Shown here one piece after another: positions 1 to 10,084 of a stretch of DNA of 64,000 bases (its first letter is position 1; each line of letters begins with the position of its first letter). The DNA is from Stenotrophomonas acidaminiphila (GTDB lineage: Bacteria; Pseudomonadota; Gammaproteobacteria; Xanthomonadales; Xanthomonadaceae): positions 186,001-250,000 of the forward strand of contig NZ_LDJO01000014.1 in assembly GCF_001431595.1 (NCBI RefSeq). The letters run 5' to 3'. The position numbers were made by a program, and so were the translations under genes. The notes under the pieces were generated by a model. It saw only the letters and a list, made by a program, of their open reading frames with translations. It searched no databases and was not told the DNA's origin.

Positions 1-459
1 CCAGGTGCAACGGCGTCGCCGCGGCGATGCCTTCGGCCACCTGCACCAGCACGCCCTCGTCGGCAAGCGCGGCGTTGAGCTGGGCGAAGACCTCCTCGGC
101 GCGGTCGAAGCGGCGGCCGAGGAAACCGGCGGCCAGCGGCTCGTCGCGGCGCACGGACGACAGCGTGCGAACCTGCACGCCGGCGTCCAGCCCGGACAGG
201 TCGCTGTGGGCGTCGCTCGGGCGGCCGTTGACGAAGACCAGCCGCGGCGCCGGGATGGCGGCCAGCAACGCGTCATCGACGCTCGGCGCCTGCAGCGGCG
301 CGGCACCGAAGCTGCGGCGTTCGAGCTGGCGCAGCGAGGTGTACTTCCAGGCTTCGCTGCGCGCGGCGGGCAACCCGCTGCGCAGCGCGGCATCGAGCGT
401 GGCGCGACGCTCGTCGTTGCCGCAGAACGCGGCGGCCAGCGATTGCAGGAGCGGGCTCA

Positions 460-460
<1 letters not shown>
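1..460 (-). CDS. sufD: SufD, Fe-S cluster assembly scaffold subunit (3' part missing)
   Basis: N-terminal 153 codons of SufD, the partner of SufB and SufC in the SufBC2D scaffold that builds Fe-S clusters in the cytoplasm. The start ATG at 460 overlaps the sufC stop (TAATG), so translation is probably coupled. The visible protein begins MSPLLQSLAAAFCGNDERR and carries the SufD hallmark EAWKYTSLR near residues 40-48. It stays open to the window edge, so the beta-helix core and C-terminus lie outside. Position directly after sufC on the same strand supports the call. Confidence 0.9.
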
Positions 461-1224
<764 letters not shown>

Positions 1225-1263
1225 GAGGGTGCGGTCTTCAAATTTGAATGTGGGGCGGGGCGA

Positions 1264-1682
1264 TCAGAGCTCGCCTTCGGCGCGATCAAGGAAGGTGGCG
1301 CGCAGCCAGTGGGTGCGCTGCCGGGTGAGCTCGGCCTTGTTGGCCGAATACAGCATCGGGTACATCGAGCCGTACAGGACACGTGGGTTCTCGTCCTTGC
1401 CCACCGGGTAGCGTGCCTGGATGTCGGCGTCGCGCAGCTGGATCCACAGGCGCTGGGCGTTGCGCAGCTTGTCGATGGCCACCGGCTGGCCCTGCAGCTT
1501 CTGCATCACCTGCCGGTACACGGCGTTGAGCTCGGCATCGCTGGCGTCGGCTTCAAGCGCGGCGCATTCGTTGATGTCCAGCTGGGTGCGGGCATCGTCG
1601 CAGGCCTTGCCCGGCGAGGTGGCCGAGGCAGCCACCGGCAGCAATGCCAGCAGGAGCAAGGGCAGGAGCAGGGGCAGGCGGA

Positions 1683-1686
<4 letters not shown>
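1264..1686 (-). CDS. LprI-like (DUF1311) secreted protein inside the suf operon
   Basis: 140-aa protein starting [11 protein letters not shown] with a strong signal peptide (hydrophobic residues 5-20, likely cleavage after the ASA near 20-22). The mature part has the DUF1311/LprI pattern: paired cysteines in [16 protein letters not shown] (C29, C41), then the conserved LNAVY and [13 protein letters not shown] segments. LprI-family proteins are periplasmic; some inhibit lysozyme. The ATG overlaps the sufB stop by 4 nt (ATGA), so it is cotranscribed and probably translationally coupled. A periplasmic protein has no obvious role in cytoplasmic Fe-S assembly, so its task here is unknown. Confidence 0.85.
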
Positions 1687-3158
<1,472 letters not shown>

Positions 3159-3175
3159 GAGGCTGCCTACGGAAT

Positions 3176-3622
3176 TCAGGAAACGATGCTGACGTCGATG
3201 CGCCGACGGTCAGCAAGTGGGAGGGGGTGCAGCATCTGCGCCAGCGTCACCCCGCGCAGGGCGTCGGCGACCACGTCGTTGATCAGCCGCCAGTTCGAGC
3301 GCACGCCGCACTGGCCGGCGATGCCGCACTGGCTCTCGCCCTGGCTGCACTCGGTGATCGCCAGCGGGCCTTCCATCGCCTCGACGATCTCGATCAGGCT
3401 GATCTCGGTGGCCGGACGGGTCAGGCGGTAGCCGCCGCGCACGCCGCGCAGGCCCTCGACCAGCCCGGCCTGCGCCAGTGGCTTGAGCAGCTTGCTGACC
3501 GTGGGCGGCTCGAGCCCGGCGGCCTCGGCCAGCTCGGTCGCGCTGAGCACCTCGTCCGGCCGCGTGGCGAGCACGGTCATGACGACGCTGGCGTAGTCGG
3601 TGAGCTTGGTGACGCGGAGCAT
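3176..3622 (-). CDS. Rrf2-family SUF system regulator
   Basis: 148-aa Rrf2 protein beginning [14 protein letters not shown], with a winged helix ([22 protein letters not shown]) and a cysteine cluster [14 protein letters not shown] suited to an Fe-S ligand, as in IscR. It matches the SUF assembly regulators that sense Fe-S status and control the suf operon they head. The start at 3622 is chosen because the family begins [11 protein letters not shown] and because the promoter at 3655-3682 lies just upstream; the in-frame ATG at 3682 would lie inside that promoter. No clear Shine-Dalgarno is visible. It is 17 nt upstream of sufB. Confidence 0.93.
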   Translation of the reverse strand: MLRVTKLTDYASVVMTVLATRPDEVLSATELAEAAGLEPPTVSKLLKPLAQAGLVEGLRGVRGGYRLTRPATEISLIEIVEAMEGPLAITECSQGESQCGIAGQCGVRSNWRLINDVVADALRGVTLAQMLHPLPLADRRRIDVSIVS

Positions 3623-3653
3623 GGGAAGGCGGGGGGAATCAATGTGGACCGAA

Positions 3654-3682
3654 ATTGTACGCTTTTGTGGGCGGAGCCTCAA
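3654..3682 (-). promoter_or_regulatory. sigma70-type promoter of the suf operon
   Basis: On the minus strand a -35 TTGAGG (3682-3677) and a -10 TACAAT (3659-3654) are separated by exactly 17 nt, giving a start near 3647 and a leader of about 25 nt to the regulator ATG at 3622. The Rrf2 protein probably represses from an operator here, but no clear palindrome was identified. Confidence 0.7.
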
Positions 3683-3793
3683 ATCCGCTTCCCGGCGATG
3701 CGTTGATGCAGGTCAAGCCGGTGGCATCCGGCGCCCGGGCTTGGGAAGCCTGCGCGACTGCGCGAGAATCCCCCTTCCCATCGTTTCCCGGCC

Positions 3794-4267
3794 ATGTACA
3801 TGCCCAAGAAGATCCAGGCGCGCAAATCCACCATCCACGGCAATGGCGTGTTCGCGCTGGCGGCCATCGCCAAGGGCGAGCGCATCATCGAGTACAAGGG
3901 GCTGCGCCGGACCCACGCCGAGGTGGACGCCGACGATGCGGGCGATGTGGAAAGCGGCCATACCTTCCTGTTCACGCTCAACGACGATTACGTCATCGAT
4001 GCCAGCTACAAGGGCAATGACGCGCGCTGGATCAACCACAGCTGCGACCCCAACTGCGAGGCGCTGATCGAAGAGGCCGAGGGCGACGACCGTACCGCGG
4101 ACAAGGTGTTCATCGAGGCGATCCGCGCGATCCGCCCGGGCGAGGAGCTGACCTACAACTACGGCATCACCCTGGCCGAGCGCCACACCCCGCGCCTGAA
4201 GAAAATCTGGGAGTGCCGCTGCGGTTCGCCCAAGTGCACCGGCACCATGCTGCAGCCCAAGCGCTGA
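3794..4267 (+). CDS. SET-domain protein-lysine methyltransferase
   Basis: 157-aa stand-alone SET protein. It has the N-terminal SET fold (GNGVFALAAIAKGERIIEY), the SAM/substrate motif RWINHSCDPNCE (NHSC at 81-84), the catalytic-tyrosine segment GEELTYNYG (Y121) and a post-SET zinc motif CRCGSPKC (C141, C143, C148, with C84 as fourth ligand). All features of an active SAM-dependent lysine methyltransferase are present. A second ATG at 3800 is possible. The gene stands alone between the divergent suf operon and a convergent DUF1439 gene. Substrates in free-living bacteria are mostly unknown; basic chromatin proteins are a plausible guess. Confidence 0.92.
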   Translation: MYMPKKIQARKSTIHGNGVFALAAIAKGERIIEYKGLRRTHAEVDADDAGDVESGHTFLFTLNDDYVIDASYKGNDARWINHSCDPNCEALIEEAEGDDRTADKVFIEAIRAIRPGEELTYNYGITLAERHTPRLKKIWECRCGSPKCTGTMLQPKR

Positions 4268-4289
4268 GGCTGGCGCGCGGGTCGTTCCC

Positions 4290-4318
4290 GGACCGGGCCG
4301 CAGGCGCGGCCCGGGTCC
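4290..4318. terminator. GC-rich hairpin between convergent genes
   Basis: Near-perfect inverted repeat of 12 bp with one bulged base and a 4-nt loop (AGGC), between the convergent SET and DUF1439 genes. No T-run follows on either strand, so it may only stabilise 3' ends. Confidence 0.4.
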
Positions 4319-4337
4319 ACGCCCGGCAGGACAGGCG

Positions 4338-4925
4338 TCAGTTGCCGGGCATTCCCTGTGGCAGCAGCGCGCCCAGGTTCTGGTTGAAGTCCACCGCGAT
4401 GCGGCCGTTCTCGATGCCCACCGACTTCACCTGCAGCGCGCCCATCACGTTGGCGATGGCCGGTTCGATGCGGTAGATCGGCTCGCGGCGTGCATAGTCG
4501 GCCAGCCAGGTGTTGAGCAGGCTGCGCGTGCCGGCATCGAGTTCGGCGCCGGCCATGGCCGGGCGGAACGCGTCGACGGTCGGCTGTTCCAGGTGGAAGC
4601 CACGGCTCTGCGCGTCGTAGCGCAGGCCGCTGCTGAGCTGCACGTTGCCCACCGGCATCGGTGCACCGCCGGCGGCTGCCATGGCCAGGTCGAACTGCAG
4701 GTTCAGGCGGCTGCCCGCCGGCAGCGTGAGCCGCGGCTGGCTGACGGTCATCGCGAGCAGCCCACCCAGCGCCTTCTGCGAGCGCGGGAAGCTGCCATCC
4801 AGGTAGTGCTGCACGTCGGCTGCATCGACCAGCAGCTTGCGGCCGCTGACCTGCGGCGAGGCGTGGGCGCTGGTGGCCATGACCACGCAGGCGACGGCGG
4901 GCAGCAACAGGGAGCGGAGGTTCAT
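4338..4925 (-). CDS. DUF1439 (YceB-like) secreted protein
   Basis: 195-aa protein with a signal peptide (MNLRSLLLPAVACVVMATSAHA, cleavage after AHA). The mature region resembles DUF1439/YceB: an N-terminal strand with ISA-like VSGRKLLVDAADVQHYL, a beta-rich centre and a C-terminal IENGRIAVDFNQNLG. YceB of E. coli is a lipoprotein, but no lipobox cysteine is present here, so this protein should be soluble in the periplasm. Function of the family is unknown. It is convergent with the SET gene. Confidence 0.75.
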   Translation of the reverse strand: MNLRSLLLPAVACVVMATSAHASPQVSGRKLLVDAADVQHYLDGSFPRSQKALGGLLAMTVSQPRLTLPAGSRLNLQFDLAMAAAGGAPMPVGNVQLSSGLRYDAQSRGFHLEQPTVDAFRPAMAGAELDAGTRSLLNTWLADYARREPIYRIEPAIANVMGALQVKSVGIENGRIAVDFNQNLGALLPQGMPGN

Positions 4926-5018
4926 CGTATCGGCCTGCGAAGAGTGTGGCGGGGGAAGCGACGCACGATACCCGGAAACGGTGAATGGCCGGTTAGCGCG
5001 ACGGCGTCGCCTCCGCGC

Positions 5019-5324
5019 TCAGCGTGCCTGGCGCAGTGCCTGCAGCTTCGCGATCAGCCCGTCGAGTTCCGGCTGCAGTGCCGCCAGCGGGTGGGCGTCG
5101 TCGCGCGCGGCCACGGCCAGTGCTTCCAGCAGGCCGGTGGCGACCACCGCGCCTGCAGCCTCGTTGCACGACAGGCGCCGCTGCCGCTGCGCGTCCTCCA
5201 GTTCGTGCATCCAGTTGCGCGGGCTGCGTTGTTCGAACTCGATGGTGCAACGGCCGCTGCACTGCAGGCCATCGGCTTCGATCGGCGTGACGGTGATGCG
5301 GTAGCGGTGCTTGCTGCTGGACAT
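5019..5324 (-). CDS. DUF3861 domain protein
   Basis: 101-aa protein, MSSSKHRYRITVTPIEADG at the start, which fits the small DUF3861 family of unknown function. There is no signal peptide or membrane segment. The family typically shows the KHRYRITV opening, a beta sheet and then a helical end, as here. The ATG at 5324 is chosen because homology starts there; the upstream extension is compositionally like non-coding DNA. Confidence 0.7.
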   Translation of the reverse strand: MSSSKHRYRITVTPIEADGLQCSGRCTIEFEQRSPRNWMHELEDAQRQRRLSCNEAAGAVVATGLLEALAVAARDDAHPLAALQPELDGLIAKLQALRQAR

Positions 5325-5771
5325 GGTGTGGCGTGTGACCGTGGGGCTTGGCGACCACCATAGGCCCGCCGGGCGGCCGGGGCGAGGCGCCGGCCCATGA
5401 CGCTGTGTTCCAGTCGATACCGCATCGCACCCGCCATCGCTGGCGCGCACCCCGCGGCCAGGGCCTGGCAATGCCGGGCGTCGCCCCGGCGATGGCCGCC
5501 ACGCCGGGGCCGCCGGGCATGCGGCGCACGCCATGGACCCGATTCCGGGGAGATGCATGGCCCACGCTCCAGGCAGGCCACGTCACCCGGGCGCGCACCT
5601 GAAGATGCCTCCCGGCGTGGGGATTGCGCTTGTTCCGGCAGCGGATTGGCGTGGCTGGCGGACGAGCCGCCTCCGTAGGCATGCCGCTTGCCGCGCAATC
5701 GGCGCGCAATGCCGCAGGGTGCGGCCTTGGCAGTGCGCGGCGACGATCCGTGCGCGCACCGGTGGCGCCGC
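5325..5771. other. 447-bp stretch without a recognisable gene
   Basis: Between the DUF3861 start and the HU terminator. Several open frames cross it on both strands, but none has a ribosome binding site, a known domain or a protein-like composition; they are rich in Arg, Ala and Pro, as expected from GC-rich non-coding DNA. The promoter of the DUF3861 gene should lie near its right part. Confidence 0.5.
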
Positions 5772-5803
5772 AAAAAAAAACGGGACGGCATGGCCGTCCC
5801 GTT
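5772..5803 (-). terminator. Rho-independent terminator of the HU gene
   Basis: Perfect 11-bp stem AACGGGACGGC / GCCGTCCCGTT with a 3-nt loop at 5779-5803, followed on the minus strand by nine T (5780-5772). It is 21 nt past the HU stop codon. Confidence 0.9.
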
Positions 5804-5824
5804 CTCTCGCCCAGGGCGCGCGGA

Positions 5825-6223
5825 TCAGATCGCGGCGTCCTTGAGCTTCTTGAGCGGACGCACCTTGATCTTGGTGGAGGCCGGCTTGGCGGCGAACCAC
5901 TGCTCTTCCTTGGTGAACGGGTTGATGCCCTTGCGCTTCGGCTTGGCCGGCACGTTCACGGTGGAGATCTTCAGCAGGCCCGGCAGGGTGAAGCTGCCAG
6001 CGCCCTTCTTGTTGACCGATGCGGCAACGGCGCCTTCCAGCGCGGCCAGGACGGAGCGGACATCCTTGGCAGCGACGCTGGTCGCCTCGGCCAGGTGTGC
6101 AACCAGACCCGACTTGGTCAGGGCTTCCTTGATCGGCTTGGGAGCGGCCGGCTTGGCGGCGGCCTTCGTAGCGACTTTCTTCGCTGCCTTCTTCGGGGCA
6201 GCCTTCTTAGCGGTCTTTGCCAT
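5825..6223 (-). CDS. HU-family DNA-binding protein with a Lys/Ala-rich N-terminal tail
   Basis: 132 aa. Residues 1-35 form a histone-like tail (MAKTAKKAAPKKAAKK and similar), followed by an HU/IHF fold: KEALTKSGLVAHLAEATSV, the helical pair, GSFTLPGLLKI, then KPKRKGINPFTKEEQWF, where the GxNPxT-like arm motif sits. Ordinary HU is about 90 aa, so the tail is an added 35-residue domain, as seen in some Lysobacteraceae. It should bind and bend DNA and help compact the nucleoid. A good ribosome site (AGGAA) precedes the ATG, and a strong promoter and terminator show a single-gene unit. Confidence 0.9.
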   Translation of the reverse strand: MAKTAKKAAPKKAAKKVATKAAAKPAAPKPIKEALTKSGLVAHLAEATSVAAKDVRSVLAALEGAVAASVNKKGAGSFTLPGLLKISTVNVPAKPKRKGINPFTKEEQWFAAKPASTKIKVRPLKKLKDAAI

Positions 6224-6279
6224 GGTTTCCTGTTCCGTGAGCGGGTGGTTGTGGTCATGCCGACCCCGTCGGCAAGCGA

Positions 6280-6308
6280 AATGTAGGGCATGCGCGGTGC
6301 ATCGCCAA
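6280..6308 (-). promoter_or_regulatory. sigma70-type promoter of the HU gene
   Basis: Minus-strand -35 TTGGCG (6308-6303), 17-nt spacer and -10 TACATT (6285-6280). The predicted start lies near 6273, leaving a leader of about 50 nt to the ATG at 6223. Confidence 0.65.
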
Positions 6309-6548
6309 TAGGTCGGGGCACAAAAACCCCATAAAAATTGCTTCCAACCGCCCTTCCGGCGTGCCGTCGGGCCACGATCGCGGGAAAACCGGCTGCAAAG
6401 CCCGGGGCCGCGCACCGGTCGCGGCCCCGGCCATGCGCGGCGGCGGCAGGGGGCGGCCGCGATGCGCGCTGCCGCCGCGGCGCACAGGGCGCTAACGAAC
6501 GCTCGCCTAGGCTGGGTCTCCCTTCAACGCACGTACAGGAGACTTGCC

Positions 6549-6983
6549 ATGGGTATTTCGCGCCACGCCACCGCGCACTGGGAGGGGGATCTCAAGAGCG
6601 GGCAGGGGCGGCTGAGCACGCCGCAGAGCGGGTTGATGGAGAACACGCGCTACGCGTTTTCCAGCCGTTTCGGCGACGAGAAGGGCACCAATCCCGAAGA
6701 ACTGATCGCCGCCGCGCACGCGGGCTGCTTCACCATGGCGCTGTCGGCAAAGCTGGCGGAAGCCGGCTTCCCGCCGCGCTCGCTCGACACCCGCGCCGAT
6801 GTCGATCTGTCGATGGACGGCGGTCCGCAGCTGTCGCGCATCCGGCTGAAGGTGAAGGCGGTGGTGCCCGGCATGGACGAGGTGAAGTTCCGCGCGGTGG
6901 CCGACGATGCCAAGCAGAACTGCCCGGTGTCCAAGGCGCTCAGCGCGGTGCCGATCAGCCTGGAGACCGAGTTCGCCGGCTGA
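6549..6983 (+). CDS. OsmC-family peroxiredoxin
   Basis: 144-aa OsmC protein. OsmC/Ohr enzymes reduce organic hydroperoxides with two cysteines; both are present, C60 in AAAHAGCFTMAL and C125 in QNCPVSKAL. The sequence fits the OsmC branch rather than Ohr (NPEELIAAAHAGCF). Ribosome site AGGAGA lies 7 nt before the ATG at 6549. It is divergent from the HU gene, sharing a 325-bp upstream region, and is followed by a strong hairpin. Confidence 0.92.
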   Translation: MGISRHATAHWEGDLKSGQGRLSTPQSGLMENTRYAFSSRFGDEKGTNPEELIAAAHAGCFTMALSAKLAEAGFPPRSLDTRADVDLSMDGGPQLSRIRLKVKAVVPGMDEVKFRAVADDAKQNCPVSKALSAVPISLETEFAG

Positions 6984-6990
6984 TCCGGCG

Positions 6991-7018
6991 GCCGGGGCGG
7001 CGCCGTTGCCGCCCCGGC
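6991..7018 (+). terminator. Hairpin after the OsmC gene
   Basis: Perfect 11-bp stem GCCGGGGCGGC / GCCGCCCCGGC with a 6-nt loop, 7 nt after the stop codon. The T-run is weak (GTTCCGGTTC), so termination strength is uncertain. Confidence 0.5.
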
Positions 7019-7095
7019 GTTCCGGTTCAGGGGCGTTTCACGCGCCGCGCCGGAGCATCCGCCCATCCTCCATCCCATACGCCGGTGCGGCCGCC

Positions 7096-7782
7096 ATGTC
7101 CCGATCATTGCCTCTTGCAGGTGTCCTGGTCTTCGGTTGCCTGCTGGCGTTCACCGCCTCCGCGCAGCGCTACGACGACGGCGGCTATCGCCCCTACCCG
7201 GGCAGCGGCCAGTGGCGCGACGATGATGGCCGTTACGGCCGCGACGACAACGGCCCGGTCTACGACTATGCGCGCGTGGTGCGGGTGGACCCGATCATCG
7301 TCGACGGCGGCGGCCGCCGGGGAGACTGCTACGCGCGCAGCGAGGGCGACTACGTGTACGGCGCGGACGGCTACCGCCAGGAGCGCGACGACGTCCGCGA
7401 TTATGGCGACGGGCGTTACGTCGACGGCTACCGCCAGGGCAATGATGGCGGGCGCCAGGTGGCCACGGTGATCGGCGGCCTGGCCGGCGCGATCATCGGC
7501 AGCCGCATCGGTGGCGGCGATGGCCGCTACCTGGGCACCGCGATCGGCACCGTGGCCGGCGGCGCCGCCGGGCGCGCGATCTACGATGCCAACAACCGCC
7601 CGGTCTACCGCCGCTCGGACGTGCGCGTATGCGAGCCGCAGCGCGAGGGCTACGGCTACGAGAGCGAGCGCGTGGCCGGTTACGACGTCACCTACGAATA
7701 CGCCGGCCGCGAGTACCACACCCGCCGCGATTACCACCCGGGCGAGCGCATCCGGGTGCGGGTGGACGTCAGCGCCGACTGA
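7096..7782 (+). CDS. Secreted glycine-zipper (2TM) protein
   Basis: 228 aa. A signal peptide (MSRSLPLAGVLVFGCLLAFTASAQ) is followed by a long Asp/Gly/Tyr/Arg-rich region (about residues 25-110), then a glycine-zipper segment near 120-155 (IGGLAGAIIGSRIGGG and LGTAIGTVAGGAAG), and a C-terminal beta-like domain with VCEPQREGYGYE. Glycine-zipper 2TM proteins associate with the outer membrane or envelope. The ATG at 7096 is chosen because the signal peptide begins there. No operon partner is evident. The exact role is unknown. Confidence 0.8.
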   Translation: MSRSLPLAGVLVFGCLLAFTASAQRYDDGGYRPYPGSGQWRDDDGRYGRDDNGPVYDYARVVRVDPIIVDGGGRRGDCYARSEGDYVYGADGYRQERDDVRDYGDGRYVDGYRQGNDGGRQVATVIGGLAGAIIGSRIGGGDGRYLGTAIGTVAGGAAGRAIYDANNRPVYRRSDVRVCEPQREGYGYESERVAGYDVTYEYAGREYHTRRDYHPGERIRVRVDVSAD

Positions 7783-7902
7783 CCTGCGCGGCGCGGGCCG
7801 CGCGTCTGGCCGCGGCCCTGCGGCAGCGTGCCCTGGCGTTCGTTGTCAGCCCTGGCCGATGGCGGCATAGTCGCCGTTTCCGTTGGCTAGGAGTGTCCCC
7901 GC

Positions 7903-9597
7903 ATGCGCCGTACCGCCGCCTGTCTCGCCGTCCTGCTTCCCTGTCTGCATGTGGCGCCGGCCGCGGCCGGAGTGCGGGTGCTGCTCGCCGACACCATCCA
8001 TACCGGCGATCCGCAGCAGCCCACGGCCAATGCGCTGGCGTGGGACACCGACGACGGCCGCCTGCTCGCGGTGGGCGAGCGCCAGGCCGTGCTGCAACGC
8101 TATCCGCAGGCCCCGCGCGTCGATGCCGGCAAGGCCACCGTGGTACCGGGCCTGATCGACGCGCACGCGCACCTGGTCGGCCTCGGCAACACCCTGGCGC
8201 AGGCCGACCTTAGTGGCGCGCGCAGCCGTGCCGAAGTGGTGGAACGGCTGCAGGCCTTCGAGAAGACGCTGGCGCCGGGCGAGTGGCTGCTGGGCGCCGG
8301 CTGGGACCAGAACCGCTGGGACGACACCGCGTTCCCGACCGCGGCCGACCTGGACGCGGCGTTCCCCGAACGGCCGGTGTACCTGGAGCGCATCGACGGC
8401 CATGCCGGCTGGGCCAACGGCGCCGCGTTGCGGATCGCGGAAAAGAAGGCGGGCAGGTCGTTGTCCGGCGACTGGCAGCCCGAAGGCGGGCGCATCCTGC
8501 GCGACGCCGCCGGCAAGCCGGCCGGCGTGCTGGTGGATGCCGCATCCGCGCTGGTCAGCGCGCACATCCCTGCACCTGACGCGGCGGTGCGCGAGAAGCG
8601 CCTGCAGGCGGCGCTGCAACTGGCGGTCAGCAACGGGCTGACCGGCGTGCACGACATGGGCGTGTCGCGCGGGGACCTGGCGGTGATGAAACGGCTGGCC
8701 GACCAGGGCAGATTGCCGCTGCGCATCGACGCCTACGCCGACGGCAACAACGCGGCGCTGGACGACCTGTGCGCCAACGGGCTTTACACCCACCCGGGCG
8801 GACGCCTGCAGATGCACGGGGTGAAGCTGTTCATGGACGGCGCGCTGGGCAGCCGCGGCGCGGCCCTGCTGGCCGACTACAGCGACGACCCGCACAACCG
8901 CGGGCTGCTGATGACCTCGCCGGAGGAATTCGAGGTGGCCGTGCGCAGGGCCGATGGCTGCAAGGTGCAGGTGGCCACGCATGCGATCGGCGACCGCGGC
9001 AACCGCATCGTGCTCGACACCTACGAAAAGGTGCTGGGCGCGCACAAGGACAACGACCACCGCTGGCGCGTGGAGCACGCCCAGGTGGTGGCGCTGGAGG
9101 ACATCCCGCGCTTCGCCCGGCTCGGCGTGATCGCCTCGATGCAGCCCACCCATGCCACTTCGGACATGGGGTGGGCCGAGCAGCGCGTGGGGCCGGAGCG
9201 GATCAAGGGTGCCTATGCCTGGCAGCGCTATCTGCACAGCGGTGCGCGGCTGGCGCTGGGGTCGGATTTCCCGGTCGAGCAGGTCGATCCGCGGCTGGGC
9301 CTGTACGCGGCGGTGACCCGCCAGGACCGCGATGGCCGGCCGCCGGGCGGGTGGCAGCCGGAGCAGCGCCTGAGCCCGGCCGAAGCGCTGCGTGGCTTCA
9401 CCAGCGACGCGGCGTATGCCGGGCATGACGAAGCCCGGGTCGGGCGCCTGCGCGCGGGCCTGCACGCGGACTTCGTCGTACTCGGCCGCGATCCGCTCGA
9501 TGCGGCCGCCGGCCGCCTGGACGGGTTGCAGGTGCTGTCCACCTGGGTCGATGGCGAAGCGGTCTACACCGCGGCACCGCCGGCCAGCGAGGGCTGA
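7903..9597 (+). CDS. Secreted amidohydrolase (YtcJ-like, amidohydrolase 3 family)
   Basis: 564 aa with a signal peptide (MRRTAACLAVLLPCLHVAPAAA). Metal-site motifs of the amidohydrolase superfamily are in order: VVPGLIDAHAHLVG (HxH), a central VATHAIGDRGNR, RVEHAQ and LALGSDFPVE with the catalytic aspartate. The ENxRxDD-like GWDQNRWDD and the HAVGD-type motif mark the YtcJ group, which hydrolyses amide or imide bonds of unknown natural substrates. The exported location is common in this family in Lysobacteraceae. A ribosome site (TAGGAG) precedes the ATG. Confidence 0.88.
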   Translation: MRRTAACLAVLLPCLHVAPAAAGVRVLLADTIHTGDPQQPTANALAWDTDDGRLLAVGERQAVLQRYPQAPRVDAGKATVVPGLIDAHAHLVGLGNTLAQADLSGARSRAEVVERLQAFEKTLAPGEWLLGAGWDQNRWDDTAFPTAADLDAAFPERPVYLERIDGHAGWANGAALRIAEKKAGRSLSGDWQPEGGRILRDAAGKPAGVLVDAASALVSAHIPAPDAAVREKRLQAALQLAVSNGLTGVHDMGVSRGDLAVMKRLADQGRLPLRIDAYADGNNAALDDLCANGLYTHPGGRLQMHGVKLFMDGALGSRGAALLADYSDDPHNRGLLMTSPEEFEVAVRRADGCKVQVATHAIGDRGNRIVLDTYEKVLGAHKDNDHRWRVEHAQVVALEDIPRFARLGVIASMQPTHATSDMGWAEQRVGPERIKGAYAWQRYLHSGARLALGSDFPVEQVDPRLGLYAAVTRQDRDGRPPGGWQPEQRLSPAEALRGFTSDAAYAGHDEARVGRLRAGLHADFVVLGRDPLDAAAGRLDGLQVLSTWVDGEAVYTAAPPASEG

Positions 9598-10084
9598 CGC
9601 CGCCGCGGTGCCGCGGCGATGACGGTTCGGCAGCGCCGCGCGGTGGTTGCCAGGTCGCCGCGCATGCATGCCGCACCGGACTCCAGGCTGCGCCGCCATG
9701 CCGCCGCACATCCATGCCACCTGCGGGTGGCATGGGTGGAAAAGCCGCGCAGTTGCGGGCGATATCCGCTACCGCAGTCGAGGTTGCGGAAGAAACGATC
9801 CGATCTTCGGCGCTTCATCGACTGCGATTCACGTCGCCATGCGAGGCAGTACGGCGCTGGAAACAGCGTCCGGCCAGGTGGCATCGCGCCCCTTGGAACA
9901 AGCGCTTGCGCGCGCCTGCGCCGCGTTCGCACACCGGCCCCGACAAGCAGATGCATCCGGTTGCATCGGCAATGAAATTTGTCTTCCCGTAGACATTGCG
10001 CATTGTTCGTTCGCGAGTTGGCACTGTCGGTACGCCCCATGCGGGGCGTCCCCCAGTCATAGCGAATTCGGGTAACGAACAAAA
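9598..10084. other. 487-bp intergenic region ahead of the TonB receptor
   Basis: No gene is recognisable. A short GC hairpin (CGCCGCGG / CCGCGGCG, 9601-9618) follows the amidohydrolase stop. The right half becomes less GC-rich towards the receptor start and holds a nested structure described separately at 10003-10082. No convincing -35/-10 pair was found. Confidence 0.5.
10003..10082 (+). promoter_or_regulatory. Nested inverted repeats in the receptor leader
   Basis: A 9-bp perfect inverted repeat, TTGTTCGTT (10003-10011) and AACGAACAA (10074-10082), encloses a second perfect hairpin ACGCCCC / GGGGCGT (10032-10049, 4-nt loop). The right arm sits 2 nt before the ATG at 10085, where the ribosome must bind, so pairing could block translation. 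The repeat is seen; regulation is inferred. Confidence 0.4.

Noticed and set aside
7105-7737. A minus-strand 210-codon frame rich in Val and Ala
   Set aside because: It is the mirror of the Asp/Tyr/Arg-rich glycine-zipper gene, and has no start signals.
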